Shown: piece after piece, positions 24,422 through 32,479 of the stretch
Layout of the letters: every line of letters begins with the position of its first letter
How positions within the stretch are numbered: position 1 is the stretch's first letter
The notes under the pieces: generated by a model
Database searches by the model: none
Told to the model about the DNA's origin: nothing
What the model saw: the letters and a program-made list of their open reading frames with translations, nothing else
Position numbers and translations under genes: made by a program
Source of the DNA: Microbacterium sp. MYb66
Lineage (GTDB): Bacteria > Actinomycetota > Actinomycetes > Actinomycetales > Microbacteriaceae
Assembly (NCBI RefSeq): GCF_002979435.1
Contig: NZ_PCOV01000001.1
Coordinates: forward strand, 372,001 to 436,000
Reading direction: 5' to 3'
Length of the DNA: 64,000 nucleotides

Positions 24422-25291
24422 GTGGAGCAGAAGCCCATTCCCGGTCAGGACGCGCTCGTCCCGCCGGACGCCGACACGGCGCGACAGTATCTGGCTGCGG
24501 CGGACGCGGTGGTCGAGCGACGCGACCGCACGCTCGACCGGCGCGCGCTCGCGTGGCTCCAGATCACGAATGCGGTGGTCACCGCCGGTTACCTCGTCGC
24601 GTTCGCTCTCGTCCTCCGTCAGGGCGATGTCATCGCTTCGCAGGTGATCCTGTTCACCTTCCTGGTGTGGGGACAGCTGGCGAGCGGGATGGCGCAGCGC
24701 AACGGGATGCAGTGGCGCATGAGCCGGTCGCGCTGGCCGCTCCTGCTGGGTGGCGGCATCATCCTCGCCGGAGCTGTGATCCTGTTCGGTCTCGTATCGC
24801 TGGATACGCGACTCCCCGTCGGCATGGTCCTCCTCCCGGCAGCCCTGGTCCTTCTCGGCATCGGCGGATACGGGGTGGTGCAGCTCATCCGCGCATCCGG
24901 CGACCCGCACCGCCCGCGCCCTGCCCGGGTCCCACTGCGGGGCGCGCCCCGGTGGGGGACCGTTCTCGTCGGGGTCGTCGTCGCGGTGATGGCGATGCTC
25001 GGCGGCGCGCCGGACGATGTGGTGCGGAGCACGATCACGCTTCTGGTCATGCTGGTGCTGCTCGCGTGGATCGTCGCCTTCAACACCGAGGTGGGCCTCC
25101 CGGCGATCGGCGCATCGTGGCGTTGGCCGCAGATCGCGGCGTTCTTCATCGCGGCAGGCGTCCAGGTCGCACTCCTGCTCGGCGCAGGGGCACTCGACGA
25201 CCGAGGACTCTCCGGAGTCGTCGGCGGCGTCGGGATGATCGCGCTCTTCGTCGTGGTCTCCTTCGTGCCCGGACGGGAGAGCCGTGGCTGA
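24422..25291 (+). CDS. Multi-pass membrane protein with regulator partner, unknown function
   Basis: The 289-residue protein has a hydrophilic ~45-residue N-terminus and about eight hydrophobic helices. A basic Arg/Pro-rich loop lies near residue 165. No catalytic or transporter motif is recognised. The GTG at 24422 follows GAGGAGGTC, a good ribosome site. Its stop overlaps the start of the winged-helix gene, so the pair forms an operon behind the twin-palindrome promoter. This organisation suggests a membrane protein whose level is set by its own regulator. Confidence 0.75.
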   Translation: MEQKPIPGQDALVPPDADTARQYLAAADAVVERRDRTLDRRALAWLQITNAVVTAGYLVAFALVLRQGDVIASQVILFTFLVWGQLASGMAQRNGMQWRMSRSRWPLLLGGGIILAGAVILFGLVSLDTRLPVGMVLLPAALVLLGIGGYGVVQLIRASGDPHRPRPARVPLRGAPRWGTVLVGVVVAVMAMLGGAPDDVVRSTITLLVMLVLLAWIVAFNTEVGLPAIGASWRWPQIAAFFIAAGVQVALLLGAGALDDRGLSGVVGGVGMIALFVVVSFVPGRESRG

Positions 25292-25613
25292 GCCTGCCGC
25301 CCGACCTCATCCGCGTACCCAGTTGGACGACAACTTCGCCTCGCCCATCAGGTTCTCGCTGATGGCGACCCTGGGTGACGGCATGGAGCTCGACTTCATG
25401 GCTCTTCGCGAGATCCTCCAGTGCGGCGACTCGCCGTTGAGCAAGGCGATCCGGCACCTTCAGGCTGCCGAATACGTGTCGGCGCGCAAGGGGACCGTCG
25501 GGGGTCGGTCGCGCACGTGGGTGCGCTCGACGGCGGCCGGTCGCGACGCTTTCGCCGCGCACCTCCAGGCTCTGCGCGAGATCGTCGCTCTCGGTGGCGA
25601 GCAGCGACTGTGA
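25284..25613 (+). CDS. Winged-helix transcriptional regulator
   Basis: A 109-residue winged-helix DNA-binding protein of the short MarR/PadR-like (HTH_34) type. The helix-turn-helix spans roughly residues 35-65 (FMALREIL...SPLSKAIRHLQAAEYV) and the wing follows in GTVGGRSRTWVRST. There is no ligand domain, so it may act through its partner. The GTG start lies inside the end of the membrane-protein gene (8-base overlap). The nearby palindromes are its likely targets. Confidence 0.8.
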   Translation: MAEPAARPHPRTQLDDNFASPIRFSLMATLGDGMELDFMALREILQCGDSPLSKAIRHLQAAEYVSARKGTVGGRSRTWVRSTAAGRDAFAAHLQALREIVALGGEQRL

Positions 25614-25621
25614 GAGCGTCG

Positions 25622-26626
25622 TCAGGCGGTGGCGCGCACGAGATCCGCGTGGTGGATGGCCGCGACGTCGGGATGGGCGCGCAGGCGTGATTTGAGCGCG
25701 TTCTCCCCGTAGAGGGCGTGGATCGGGTTGCGCGGATCCTCGGTGACGCCGTTCGCCTCGGCGGCGAGTTCGGCGGGCAGCTCGATCAGCGGGAGCCGCT
25801 TGTCGAGGGCGGGGTTGAAGAAGAACGGGATGGAGATGCGGTCGTCCGGCGCCTTCGGGGACACGACGCGGTGGTTGGTCGCCTTGAGGTAGCCGCCCGT
25901 CGCATACTCCAGCAGTTCGCCGATGTTCACGACGAACGCGCCGGGCACCGGGGGAGCGTCGACCCAGGCGCCGTCGCGTTCGACCTGCAGACCGCCCTTG
26001 CCGGGCTCGACCCACAGCAGGGTCAGGACGCCGGAGTCCTTGTGCGCGCCGACGCCCTGTTGCGGCTCCGGCTCGTGGGTTCCGGGGTAGCGCACGATCT
26101 TGATGAGGGTCGACGGCTCCCCGAAGTGCTCGTCGAAGTAGGTCTCGTCGGCACCGAGCGTCTGCGCCCATTCCCGCAGGAGCCTGCGCGCGACGCCGGA
26201 CAGGGTCTCGTGCCACTCGGCGACGACGTCCTGCAGCTCCGGCTGCGCCGCGGGCCACAGGTTGGGTCCGATGAGTCGGTTGAAGGCGGGGCCCCCGCCG
26301 ACCGGTTCGCGTTCGGGGCCGATGTCGATCTGCTCGCGCCAGTCGACCTCGCCCTGGGTCCGCTCGCCACCGATCCGCGTGTAGCCGCGGAAGTGCGGGC
26401 TGTTCACGTTCTCGATCGCGAGCTTGTCGGCCTCGGGGAGCGCGAAGAAGTCCAGCGCGGCGCGGTGGAGGCGCGCTTCGAGTTCCGGGGAGATCCCCGT
26501 ACCGGTGAGATAGAAGAAGCCGACGTCGTGCGTCGCCGCCCGGAGATCCTCGCGGAATCGTGCCGCGGCCTCCGGGCCTTCATCGAGCTGGGACAGGTCG
26601 AGGATGGGGAGCGAGAGTTCAGCCAT
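25622..26626 (-). CDS. 2OG-Fe(II) oxygenase, isopenicillin N synthase-like
   Basis: A non-haem iron dioxygenase-fold enzyme of the isopenicillin N synthase/flavonol synthase type. The 334-residue protein has the DIOX_N region (LSLPILDLSQLDEG, VGFFYLTGTGI) and the jelly-roll core with the iron ligands HKD (H-x-D) and the distal His in NHRVVSPKA. Arg and Ser nearby (DRISIPFFF) bind 2-oxoglutarate in the family. The Met at 26626 is preferred over a longer start because TACCCT lies 6 bases before it. Single gene, so substrate unknown. Confidence 0.87.
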   Translation of the reverse strand: MAELSLPILDLSQLDEGPEAAARFREDLRAATHDVGFFYLTGTGISPELEARLHRAALDFFALPEADKLAIENVNSPHFRGYTRIGGERTQGEVDWREQIDIGPEREPVGGGPAFNRLIGPNLWPAAQPELQDVVAEWHETLSGVARRLLREWAQTLGADETYFDEHFGEPSTLIKIVRYPGTHEPEPQQGVGAHKDSGVLTLLWVEPGKGGLQVERDGAWVDAPPVPGAFVVNIGELLEYATGGYLKATNHRVVSPKAPDDRISIPFFFNPALDKRLPLIELPAELAAEANGVTEDPRNPIHALYGENALKSRLRAHPDVAAIHHADLVRATA

Positions 26627-26632
26627 GGACCG

Positions 26633-26638
26633 AGGGTA
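26633..26638 (-). promoter_or_regulatory. -10 box of the oxygenase gene (leaderless)
   Basis: TACCCT on the minus strand, 6 bases from the ATG at 26626. Confidence 0.55.
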
Positions 26639-26738
26639 TGTCGGCTTCCCCGGAGTGAGCGCCACTGTTGCGCCGCGTTACCGCGACCGCGACGCGATCG
26701 CCGCAGTGTGATGTTCCGGCATGCCCCGAACCCGGTGC

Positions 26739-26768
26739 TAGAGTCTCGTTGGTAAGGGCTGCCTTACC
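26739..26768 (+). promoter_or_regulatory. efeU promoter with DtxR/IdeR-type operator
   Basis: TAGAGT (26739-26744) is a plausible -10. Directly downstream, GGTAAGG (26751-26757) and CCTTACC (26762-26768) form a perfect 7-bp inverted repeat around GCTG, resembling the iron box bound by DtxR/IdeR (consensus halves around AGGTTAGG/CCTAACCT). Iron-replete repression of the efe genes is the expected effect. Confidence 0.65.
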
Positions 26769-26795
26769 TCAGTCAACGCTAGAGAGTCTGTCTCC

Positions 26796-27740
26796 GTGCT
26801 CGCAACTTTTCTCATCGGCCTTCGTGAGGGTCTCGAAGCCGCCCTCGTCGTCGGCATCCTCGTCGCCTACCTCCGCCGCCTCGGGCGCAAGGATGCGCTT
26901 CCGAAGCTCTGGGCGGGTGTGGGGCTGGCGATCGCTCTCGCCGTCGCGATCGGAGCGGTGCTCACCTTCGGTGCGTACGAGCTCACCTTCACCGCGCAGG
27001 AGCTGATCGGCGGCACCCTCTCGCTGCTCGCAGTCGCCATGGTGACCTGGATGATCTTCTGGATGCAGCGCGCGGGACGCACGATGAAGGCGTCCCTCGA
27101 AGGGGGCATCGACCGCGCACTCACCGTCGGCGGTCTGTGGGCTCTCATCGCGATCGGCTTCGTCTCGGTGGCACGCGAGGGCATCGAGACGACTCTGCTG
27201 CTGTGGTCGATGGTGCAAGCCTTCGGTGACGCGCCCGCCGCGCTCCTGGGGGCGTTGCTCGGTCTCGCGGCCGCGGTGGTCATCGGGTGGCTGATCTCGC
27301 GTGGAGCGGTGAAGCTCGACCTGCGGCGCTTCTTCGCCTGGACCGGCGGCTTCCTCGTGATCGTCGCGGCCGGCGTCCTCGCCTACGCGTTCATGGACCT
27401 GCAGGAAGCCGGTGCGCTCCCCGGTCCGTTCACCGGAGCCGCTCCGATAGACGCCACGACCGGTGATGTCGCCATCGGCTGGGCGGCCTTCCCCTTCGGC
27501 TGGGCGTTCGACGCCTCGGCTGTGATCGCTCCGGGCGGCACCCTGGCTGCGATTCTGCAGGCGACGGTCGGCTTCATGCCGAGGATGACCTGGCTGCAGG
27601 TCGCGGCCTGGGCGATCTACGTCCTCGTCGTCGGATCGCTGTACATCCGTGGACTCCGCTCCCGACGTCCCTCGAGACCCCGCGTCGAGAACGACGCGCA
27701 GTCTGACTCTTCCTCTCTCTCACAACAAGGAGCAGCATGA
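26796..27740 (+). CDS. efeU: FTR1-family iron permease EfeU
   Basis: EfeU is the membrane channel of the EfeUOB ferrous/ferric iron uptake system. The 314-residue protein has seven or so helices and both FTR1 motifs: REGLE at residues 10-14 and REGIE starting at Arg127, whose Glu residues bind iron during transport. The GTG at 26796 places the first REGLE correctly in helix 1. It overlaps efeO by ATGA. An iron box precedes it. Confidence 0.94.
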   Translation: MLATFLIGLREGLEAALVVGILVAYLRRLGRKDALPKLWAGVGLAIALAVAIGAVLTFGAYELTFTAQELIGGTLSLLAVAMVTWMIFWMQRAGRTMKASLEGGIDRALTVGGLWALIAIGFVSVAREGIETTLLLWSMVQAFGDAPAALLGALLGLAAAVVIGWLISRGAVKLDLRRFFAWTGGFLVIVAAGVLAYAFMDLQEAGALPGPFTGAAPIDATTGDVAIGWAAFPFGWAFDASAVIAPGGTLAAILQATVGFMPRMTWLQVAAWAIYVLVVGSLYIRGLRSRRPSRPRVENDAQSDSSSLSQQGAA

Positions 27741-28969
27741 CCACCTCTCACCGTGTCCTGGGGGCATTGGCCGCCACCGGAGCCGCAGCCCTCGTCCTCA
27801 GCGGCTGCGTCGCCAAGAGCGACATCGCCGCCGATGCGGCGTTCGACGTCTCATCCACCGACAGCGACTGCGTGGTGTCGGCATCCACCGCGAAGAGCGG
27901 TACGCTGACCTTCGCCGTCAAGAACGACACCGAGCAGGTCTCGGAGTTCTACCTCCTCGCCGAGGACGGGCTGCGGATCGTCGGCGAAGTCGAGAACATC
28001 GCGCCGGCGGCGTCCCGCACCCTCACGGTCGTGGCGCAGCCGGGCGACTACTTCACGCTGTGCAAGCCCGGCATGATCGGTGAGGGGGTGGGCAGGTCCG
28101 CGTTCACCGTCACGGGCGAACGTGTCGCCGTCGACGGACCCGATGCCGAGCAGAAGCAGCAGGCCGTCGATCTCTACGCCGCTTTCGTCAAGGATCAGGT
28201 CGGTCAGCTGGTCCCGGCGGTGGAGGAGTTCGTCGCCGCGTACGAGTCCGGCGATGACGAGACCGCGCGGGCACTCTTCCCGCAGACCCGCGCGTTCTAC
28301 GAGCGCATCGAGCCGGTGGCCGAGGCGCTGGGCGACCTCGACCCGCGCATCGACTACCGTGAGGTCGACGCCGTTGCGGAGGAGCTCGATTGGACGGGGT
28401 TCCACCGCACGGAGAAGGACCTGTGGGTGCCGGCGCAGGACGCGCTGAACGCCGACGGAGAGACCCCGGCCTGGCAGGACTGGGCCCCGTCGACGCCGGA
28501 GGAGCGCGCCGACTACGGCGACCTGTTGCTCGCCGACGTGCAGGAGCTGTATGACTACGTCCACTCGGACGACTTCACCACGGCACTCGACGACCAGGGC
28601 ATCGGCGGCATCTCCAACGGCGCCATCGCGCTGCTGGACGAGGTCGCGACCGGCAAGATCTCCGGTGAGGAGGACTGGTGGTCGGGAACCGACCTCTACG
28701 ACTTCGCCGCCAACGTCGAGGGCTCGAAGATGGCGTTCTCGCTCGTGCAGGACTTCGCCGTCGCGCAGGGCGACGACGGCAAGGCGCTCGTCGATGAGAT
28801 CGAGGCGGGTTACGCCGCACTCGACGAGTCGCTCGCCGCGCACGGCTCGCTGACCGACGGGTTCGTCGGCTACGCCGAGCTGACGGAAGACGACAAGCGC
28901 GAGTTCACGGACCTGATCAACGCGCTGGCCGAGCCGCTCTCGCAGCTCACCAGCACGGTGCTCGACTGA
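27737..28969 (+). CDS. efeO: Iron uptake lipoprotein EfeO
   Basis: EfeO is the extracytoplasmic component that delivers iron to EfeU. The 410-residue protein has a lipoprotein signal with lipobox LSGC (Cys24). A cupredoxin-like domain follows to about residue 130, then an M75/imelysin domain with the H-x-x-E motif (HRTE) that binds metal. Two Cys residues are retained in the cupredoxin part. The ATG overlaps the efeU stop, giving coupled synthesis. Confidence 0.93.
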   Translation: MTTSHRVLGALAATGAAALVLSGCVAKSDIAADAAFDVSSTDSDCVVSASTAKSGTLTFAVKNDTEQVSEFYLLAEDGLRIVGEVENIAPAASRTLTVVAQPGDYFTLCKPGMIGEGVGRSAFTVTGERVAVDGPDAEQKQQAVDLYAAFVKDQVGQLVPAVEEFVAAYESGDDETARALFPQTRAFYERIEPVAEALGDLDPRIDYREVDAVAEELDWTGFHRTEKDLWVPAQDALNADGETPAWQDWAPSTPEERADYGDLLLADVQELYDYVHSDDFTTALDDQGIGGISNGAIALLDEVATGKISGEEDWWSGTDLYDFAANVEGSKMAFSLVQDFAVAQGDDGKALVDEIEAGYAALDESLAAHGSLTDGFVGYAELTEDDKREFTDLINALAEPLSQLTSTVLD

Positions 28970-28994
28970 TCGGCTCCGGCCGGAACTGACGGGA

Positions 28995-29000
28995 TACCAT
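28995..29000 (+). promoter_or_regulatory. -10 box of efeB (leaderless)
   Basis: TACCAT, 7 bases before the GTG at 29008, in the 38-base gap after efeO. It suggests efeB can be transcribed on its own. Confidence 0.45.
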
Positions 29001-29007
29001 CACGGAC

Positions 29008-30318
29008 GTGAACGAACCAGCAGCGGATGCCTCCATCGACGAGGCTTCGGCGAGCGAGGCATCCGCTCCTGCCGGGCTGAGCAGGCGCGGACTCCTCGGT
29101 CTGGCCATCGGCGGCGGAGTCGCCGGGCTCGCCGTCGGGGCCGGGGCCGGGCTCACCGGAGGAGTGGCGCTCGGCCGGGCACGCGCCGCAGAGGACGCGC
29201 ATTCCGCATACGAGTTCTTCGGCGAGCATCAGGCCGGGATCACCACTCCCGTGCAGGACCACCTGCACTTCGCGAGTTTCGACATGATGCCGCGCACCGA
29301 CCGTGACGACCTGATCTCGTTGCTGCAGGATTGGTCCTACGCGAGCTCGCGTATGGTCCAGGGGCTCGAGGTCAGCGCCACCGGTGCCGTCGGCGGACCC
29401 GCCGAAGCGCCGCCGGACGACACCGGGGAGGCCCTGGGCCTTCCGGCGGCGGGGCTCACGATCACGTTCGGCTTCGGTCCGGGACTCTTCGAGAACGAGG
29501 ATGGTGATCGCTACGGCATCGCCGTGCAGCGTCCCGCAGGGCTGGAGCGGTTGCCCGCTTTCCTCGGCGACGATCTCGATCCGCAGGACTCCCACGGCGA
29601 TCTCTGCATCCAGGCGTGCGCCGATGACCCGCAGGTGGCGGTGCATGCGATCCGCAATCTCAGCCGCATCGCCTTCGGTCGCGCGCGACTGCGCTGGTCG
29701 CAGCTCGGCTTCGGAAAGACCTCACGCACCACGGCGGCACAGGCGACGCCGCGGAATCTGTTCGGATTCAAGGACGGCACCGCGAACATCCTCGCCGATG
29801 ACGCGAGTGCACTCGCCGACCATGTCTGGGTGGGCGAGGAGGATGAGCCTGCGTGGCTCGCGGGCGGCTCCTATCTCGTCGCCAGGAAGATCGCGATGCT
29901 GATCGAGACGTGGGACCGGGTGCGCCTCGCCGAGCAGGACTCGATCATCGGTCGAGACAAGGGGGAGGGGGCGCCGCTCTCGGGCGGAGACGAGTTCACG
30001 GCCCCCGACTTCCATGGCACCGCCATCGACGCGAACAGCCATGTGAGCCTCGCGCATCCCGAGCAGAACGACGGTATCCGCATCCTTCGTCGTGGATACA
30101 ACTACGTCGACGGCAACAATGATCTCGGAAGGCTCGATGCCGGGCTCTTCTTCCTCTCGTACCAGAGGGACCCGGCGCAGTTCGTGTCGCTGCAGCGACG
30201 GCTCTCGACCGACCTGATGAACGAGTACATCCGGCACGTCGGGTCCGGCATCTGGGCTGTGCCCGCCGGGGCGAAGCCGGGTTCGTACGTGGGTGCCGCG
30301 CTGTTCGACGGAGTGTGA
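29008..30318 (+). CDS. efeB: Deferrochelatase/Dyp-type peroxidase EfeB
   Basis: EfeB is a haem-containing Dyp peroxidase, exported folded by the Tat pathway, that oxidises iron or releases it from haem for EfeUO. The 436-residue precursor has an N-terminal Tat signal with SRRGLLGLA followed by a long Gly/Ala-rich hydrophobic stretch. The Dyp motif GFKDG is at 253-257, and the haem-ligand His region lies in the later HVSLAHPEQND block. The GTG at 29008 is the only start that keeps the twin-Arg region near the N-terminus. Confidence 0.93.
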   Translation: MNEPAADASIDEASASEASAPAGLSRRGLLGLAIGGGVAGLAVGAGAGLTGGVALGRARAAEDAHSAYEFFGEHQAGITTPVQDHLHFASFDMMPRTDRDDLISLLQDWSYASSRMVQGLEVSATGAVGGPAEAPPDDTGEALGLPAAGLTITFGFGPGLFENEDGDRYGIAVQRPAGLERLPAFLGDDLDPQDSHGDLCIQACADDPQVAVHAIRNLSRIAFGRARLRWSQLGFGKTSRTTAAQATPRNLFGFKDGTANILADDASALADHVWVGEEDEPAWLAGGSYLVARKIAMLIETWDRVRLAEQDSIIGRDKGEGAPLSGGDEFTAPDFHGTAIDANSHVSLAHPEQNDGIRILRRGYNYVDGNNDLGRLDAGLFFLSYQRDPAQFVSLQRRLSTDLMNEYIRHVGSGIWAVPAGAKPGSYVGAALFDGV

Positions 30319-30335
30319 ACGGCGCCCGGAGGGAG

Positions 30336-31220
30336 TCAGGACGCGGTCGGGGTGACCGCGAGCGTCTCCACGACGAACGCGGCGATCGTGTCGGCGCCGA
30401 AATGATCCTCGGCTGTGATCGTGACCACGGCATCTCCGAGGAAGATCATCAGCTGACCATGGGCGCCGTGGAGTCGCCAGGCGGCGCCGGGTCCGTTCCA
30501 GCCCGCGAGGGCGTAGCGGTCGTACGCGGGACTCTCTCCAGCGACCACCCAGTCGGCGTGCATTGCGTCGATCCACTCTGCGGCGATCAATGAATGCCCC
30601 TGCCACTCGCCTCTGTTCCTGATCAGCAGACCGATCCGTGCCAGCTCCTCGGTGCGCAGGGGGAGCCCACCGCCGGCGACGATGCGTCCGTTCGGACTGC
30701 GCTCCCACTCGACGGCCTCGATGCCGAGCGGTTCGAACAGGCGCGCGGCCAGGAAGTCAGCCACGTCGCCTACTCGTGCGGCCAGCGCCGTCATCGCGGT
30801 GTAGGTGCTGGCATTCGAGTACTGGAACACGCGTCCTCGGGAGGGGCGACGCAGGAACTCCCTCGCCAGGTCGGGCCAGTCGCTCATCATCGTCTCCGAC
30901 CAGGGCAGATCGATTCCGCTCGTCATCGTCAGGAGGCGGCGCAAGGTGACCGCGTCGGATCCGGCGCCGAACTCGAAGCCGGGAAGATAGGTCGCCACCG
31001 GCTCGTCGAGGGAGACCGCGCCCTCATCCGCGGCGATCCCCGCGGCCAGTACGCAGACGCCCTTCGCGACGGACTGGACATCCTCTCGGAAGTCCGCGGT
31101 CCAGCGGTGCTCGGCGACGTCCTCGCCGACGCGGACGTGCAGTCCGTGGGCGGAGAAGCCGGTCGCGTCGACTCGATCGACGATGCGGTCGCGTGCTCTC
31201 TGCGCTCGATTCACGATCAC
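30336..31220 (-). CDS. Beta-lactamase-fold serine hydrolase
   Basis: A class C beta-lactamase/CubicO-like hydrolase of 294 residues. The three family motifs are present: S-V-A-K (SxxK) in VQSVAKGVC, Y-S-N (YxN) in FQYSNAST, and an HGAHG segment that corresponds to the KTG/HxG box. No signal peptide is visible, so it is probably a cytosolic esterase or peptidase and not a resistance enzyme. Starts at 31220 (GTG) or 31214 (GTG); the first is nearer to a GGAG. It follows the acyltransferase gene by 17 bases, in the same direction, so they form an operon. Confidence 0.83.
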   Translation of the reverse strand: MIVNRAQRARDRIVDRVDATGFSAHGLHVRVGEDVAEHRWTADFREDVQSVAKGVCVLAAGIAADEGAVSLDEPVATYLPGFEFGAGSDAVTLRRLLTMTSGIDLPWSETMMSDWPDLAREFLRRPSRGRVFQYSNASTYTAMTALAARVGDVADFLAARLFEPLGIEAVEWERSPNGRIVAGGGLPLRTEELARIGLLIRNRGEWQGHSLIAAEWIDAMHADWVVAGESPAYDRYALAGWNGPGAAWRLHGAHGQLMIFLGDAVVTITAEDHFGADTIAAFVVETLAVTPTAS

Positions 31221-31237
31221 GACGTTATCTGCTCCGC

Positions 31238-32368
31238 TCAGCGCGGACGTCTCGATCCCGTCGGGTCGTTCCGGCGGCCTTCCCGGGAGGCGAGTCCGGG
31301 GTCGGCGAAGAGCCATCCGGGGCGCGGCTCGACAAGAGGCCGGAACACCCATCGGACCGGTTTCGTGGCGAGCGCGAGGGCGATCACCACCGAGAGCATG
31401 GTCACGAGGGGGAGCCAGATCCAGGTCGGCTCCAGGTCGCGCAGGATTCCGCTCTCGCGGAAGGGATACAGCACGAACGAGTGCAGCAGGAACACGTACA
31501 TCGTGTATTGGCCGAAGGTCGTCCACCAGTGGGCGCCTCGCGGGATGAGCGCGAAGAAAGCGGCGCTGAGCACCACCGCGAGCACCATCAGCACGATGCG
31601 GATTCCGCCGGCCCACCACTGCTCGCCGCCGAGGTCGGCGTAGGAGTCCTCGTAGAAGAGCCAGTGCCGCAGGTCGGCCGCCTGCCAGACGGGCAGCCAG
31701 TTCCACGCGGCCCACCCGGTGGCCGCGAGGACCGCGACGGCGCCCGCACGCAGCCACCACGGGCGGAACTCGAGCAGCCGGAGACGGTCGACGATGTCGT
31801 TCTCGCGCAGCCACCAGCCGAGGGTGAAGAACGGCAGCAGACCCAGCGTGCGTGAGAGCGAGAACGTGCTGTCGACGTTCGGAAGGTATCCCACGCCGAC
31901 CGAGATGACGACGGTCCACAGCAGTGGCCAGCGCAGCAGCGCGAGGTAGGGGAGCACGAGCCGGAAGATGCCGAGCGCGAGGAGGAACCAGAGCGTCCAG
32001 CTGGGCTTGGTGATGTTCGGCGTCGCCTGGCCTTCGACAAGCCACTTGGTGAGGGTCCACAGCAGCTCGAAGATCACATACGGCACGATGATGTCGGTGA
32101 TCACCCGGGCCATCTGCGTCTTCGTGGGGGAACCGGACTTGGAGAAGTAGCCGGAGATGATCGCGAAGGCCGGCATGTGGAACGCGTACAGCGCCAGATA
32201 GAAGGCGAACGCGATGTCGGAGTCGTAGATGAGCCGCTGGATCGCGTGACCGAGCACGACGAGGACGATGCACACGTATCGGGCGTTGTCCCAGAACGGC
32301 ACGCGCCGTCGCTTCCGTGGAACCGATCCTGTGGTGGGCCCTGAGATGTCCGCCCCGGTACTGCTCAT
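31238..32368 (-). CDS. Acyltransferase 3-family membrane protein
   Basis: A multi-pass acyltransferase that adds acyl groups (often acetyl) to extracytoplasmic carbohydrates. The 376-residue protein has about ten helices and the typical N-terminal block RVPFWDNARYVCIVLVVLGH with the conserved His, followed by FAFYLALYAFHMPAFAIISGYF. The C-terminus is polar. A TAGCCT box 6 bases before ATG predicts a leaderless mRNA. It is divergent from the LLM monooxygenase gene. The acceptor is unknown; the SGNH fusion 4 kb away is a plausible functional relative. Confidence 0.87.
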   Translation of the reverse strand: MSSTGADISGPTTGSVPRKRRRVPFWDNARYVCIVLVVLGHAIQRLIYDSDIAFAFYLALYAFHMPAFAIISGYFSKSGSPTKTQMARVITDIIVPYVIFELLWTLTKWLVEGQATPNITKPSWTLWFLLALGIFRLVLPYLALLRWPLLWTVVISVGVGYLPNVDSTFSLSRTLGLLPFFTLGWWLRENDIVDRLRLLEFRPWWLRAGAVAVLAATGWAAWNWLPVWQAADLRHWLFYEDSYADLGGEQWWAGGIRIVLMVLAVVLSAAFFALIPRGAHWWTTFGQYTMYVFLLHSFVLYPFRESGILRDLEPTWIWLPLVTMLSVVIALALATKPVRWVFRPLVEPRPGWLFADPGLASREGRRNDPTGSRRPR

Positions 32369-32374
32369 CGTTCG

Positions 32375-32380
32375 AGGCTA
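32375..32380 (-). promoter_or_regulatory. -10 box of the acyltransferase gene (leaderless)
   Basis: TAGCCT on the minus strand, 6 bases from the ATG at 32368. Confidence 0.55.
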
Positions 32381-32410
32381 CAGGCCGGGAATAAAGTTGC
32401 TGTGAGCGCG

Positions 32411-32440
32411 TTGACACATATACATTCAAGTGAATAGAAA
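32411..32440 (+). promoter_or_regulatory. LLM-gene promoter covered by a 14-bp operator
   Basis: TTGACA (32411-32416), a perfect -35 box, is followed after 18 bases by TAGAAA (32435-32440). The near-perfect palindrome CATTCAAGTGAATA (32423-32436) fills the spacer and touches the -10, so a bound protein would block RNA polymerase. The same motif occurs twice before yceI. Confidence 0.65.
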
Positions 32441-32479
32441 CGGATGCGAGTCATCCGGTTCGGAGAACACGGAGCAATC

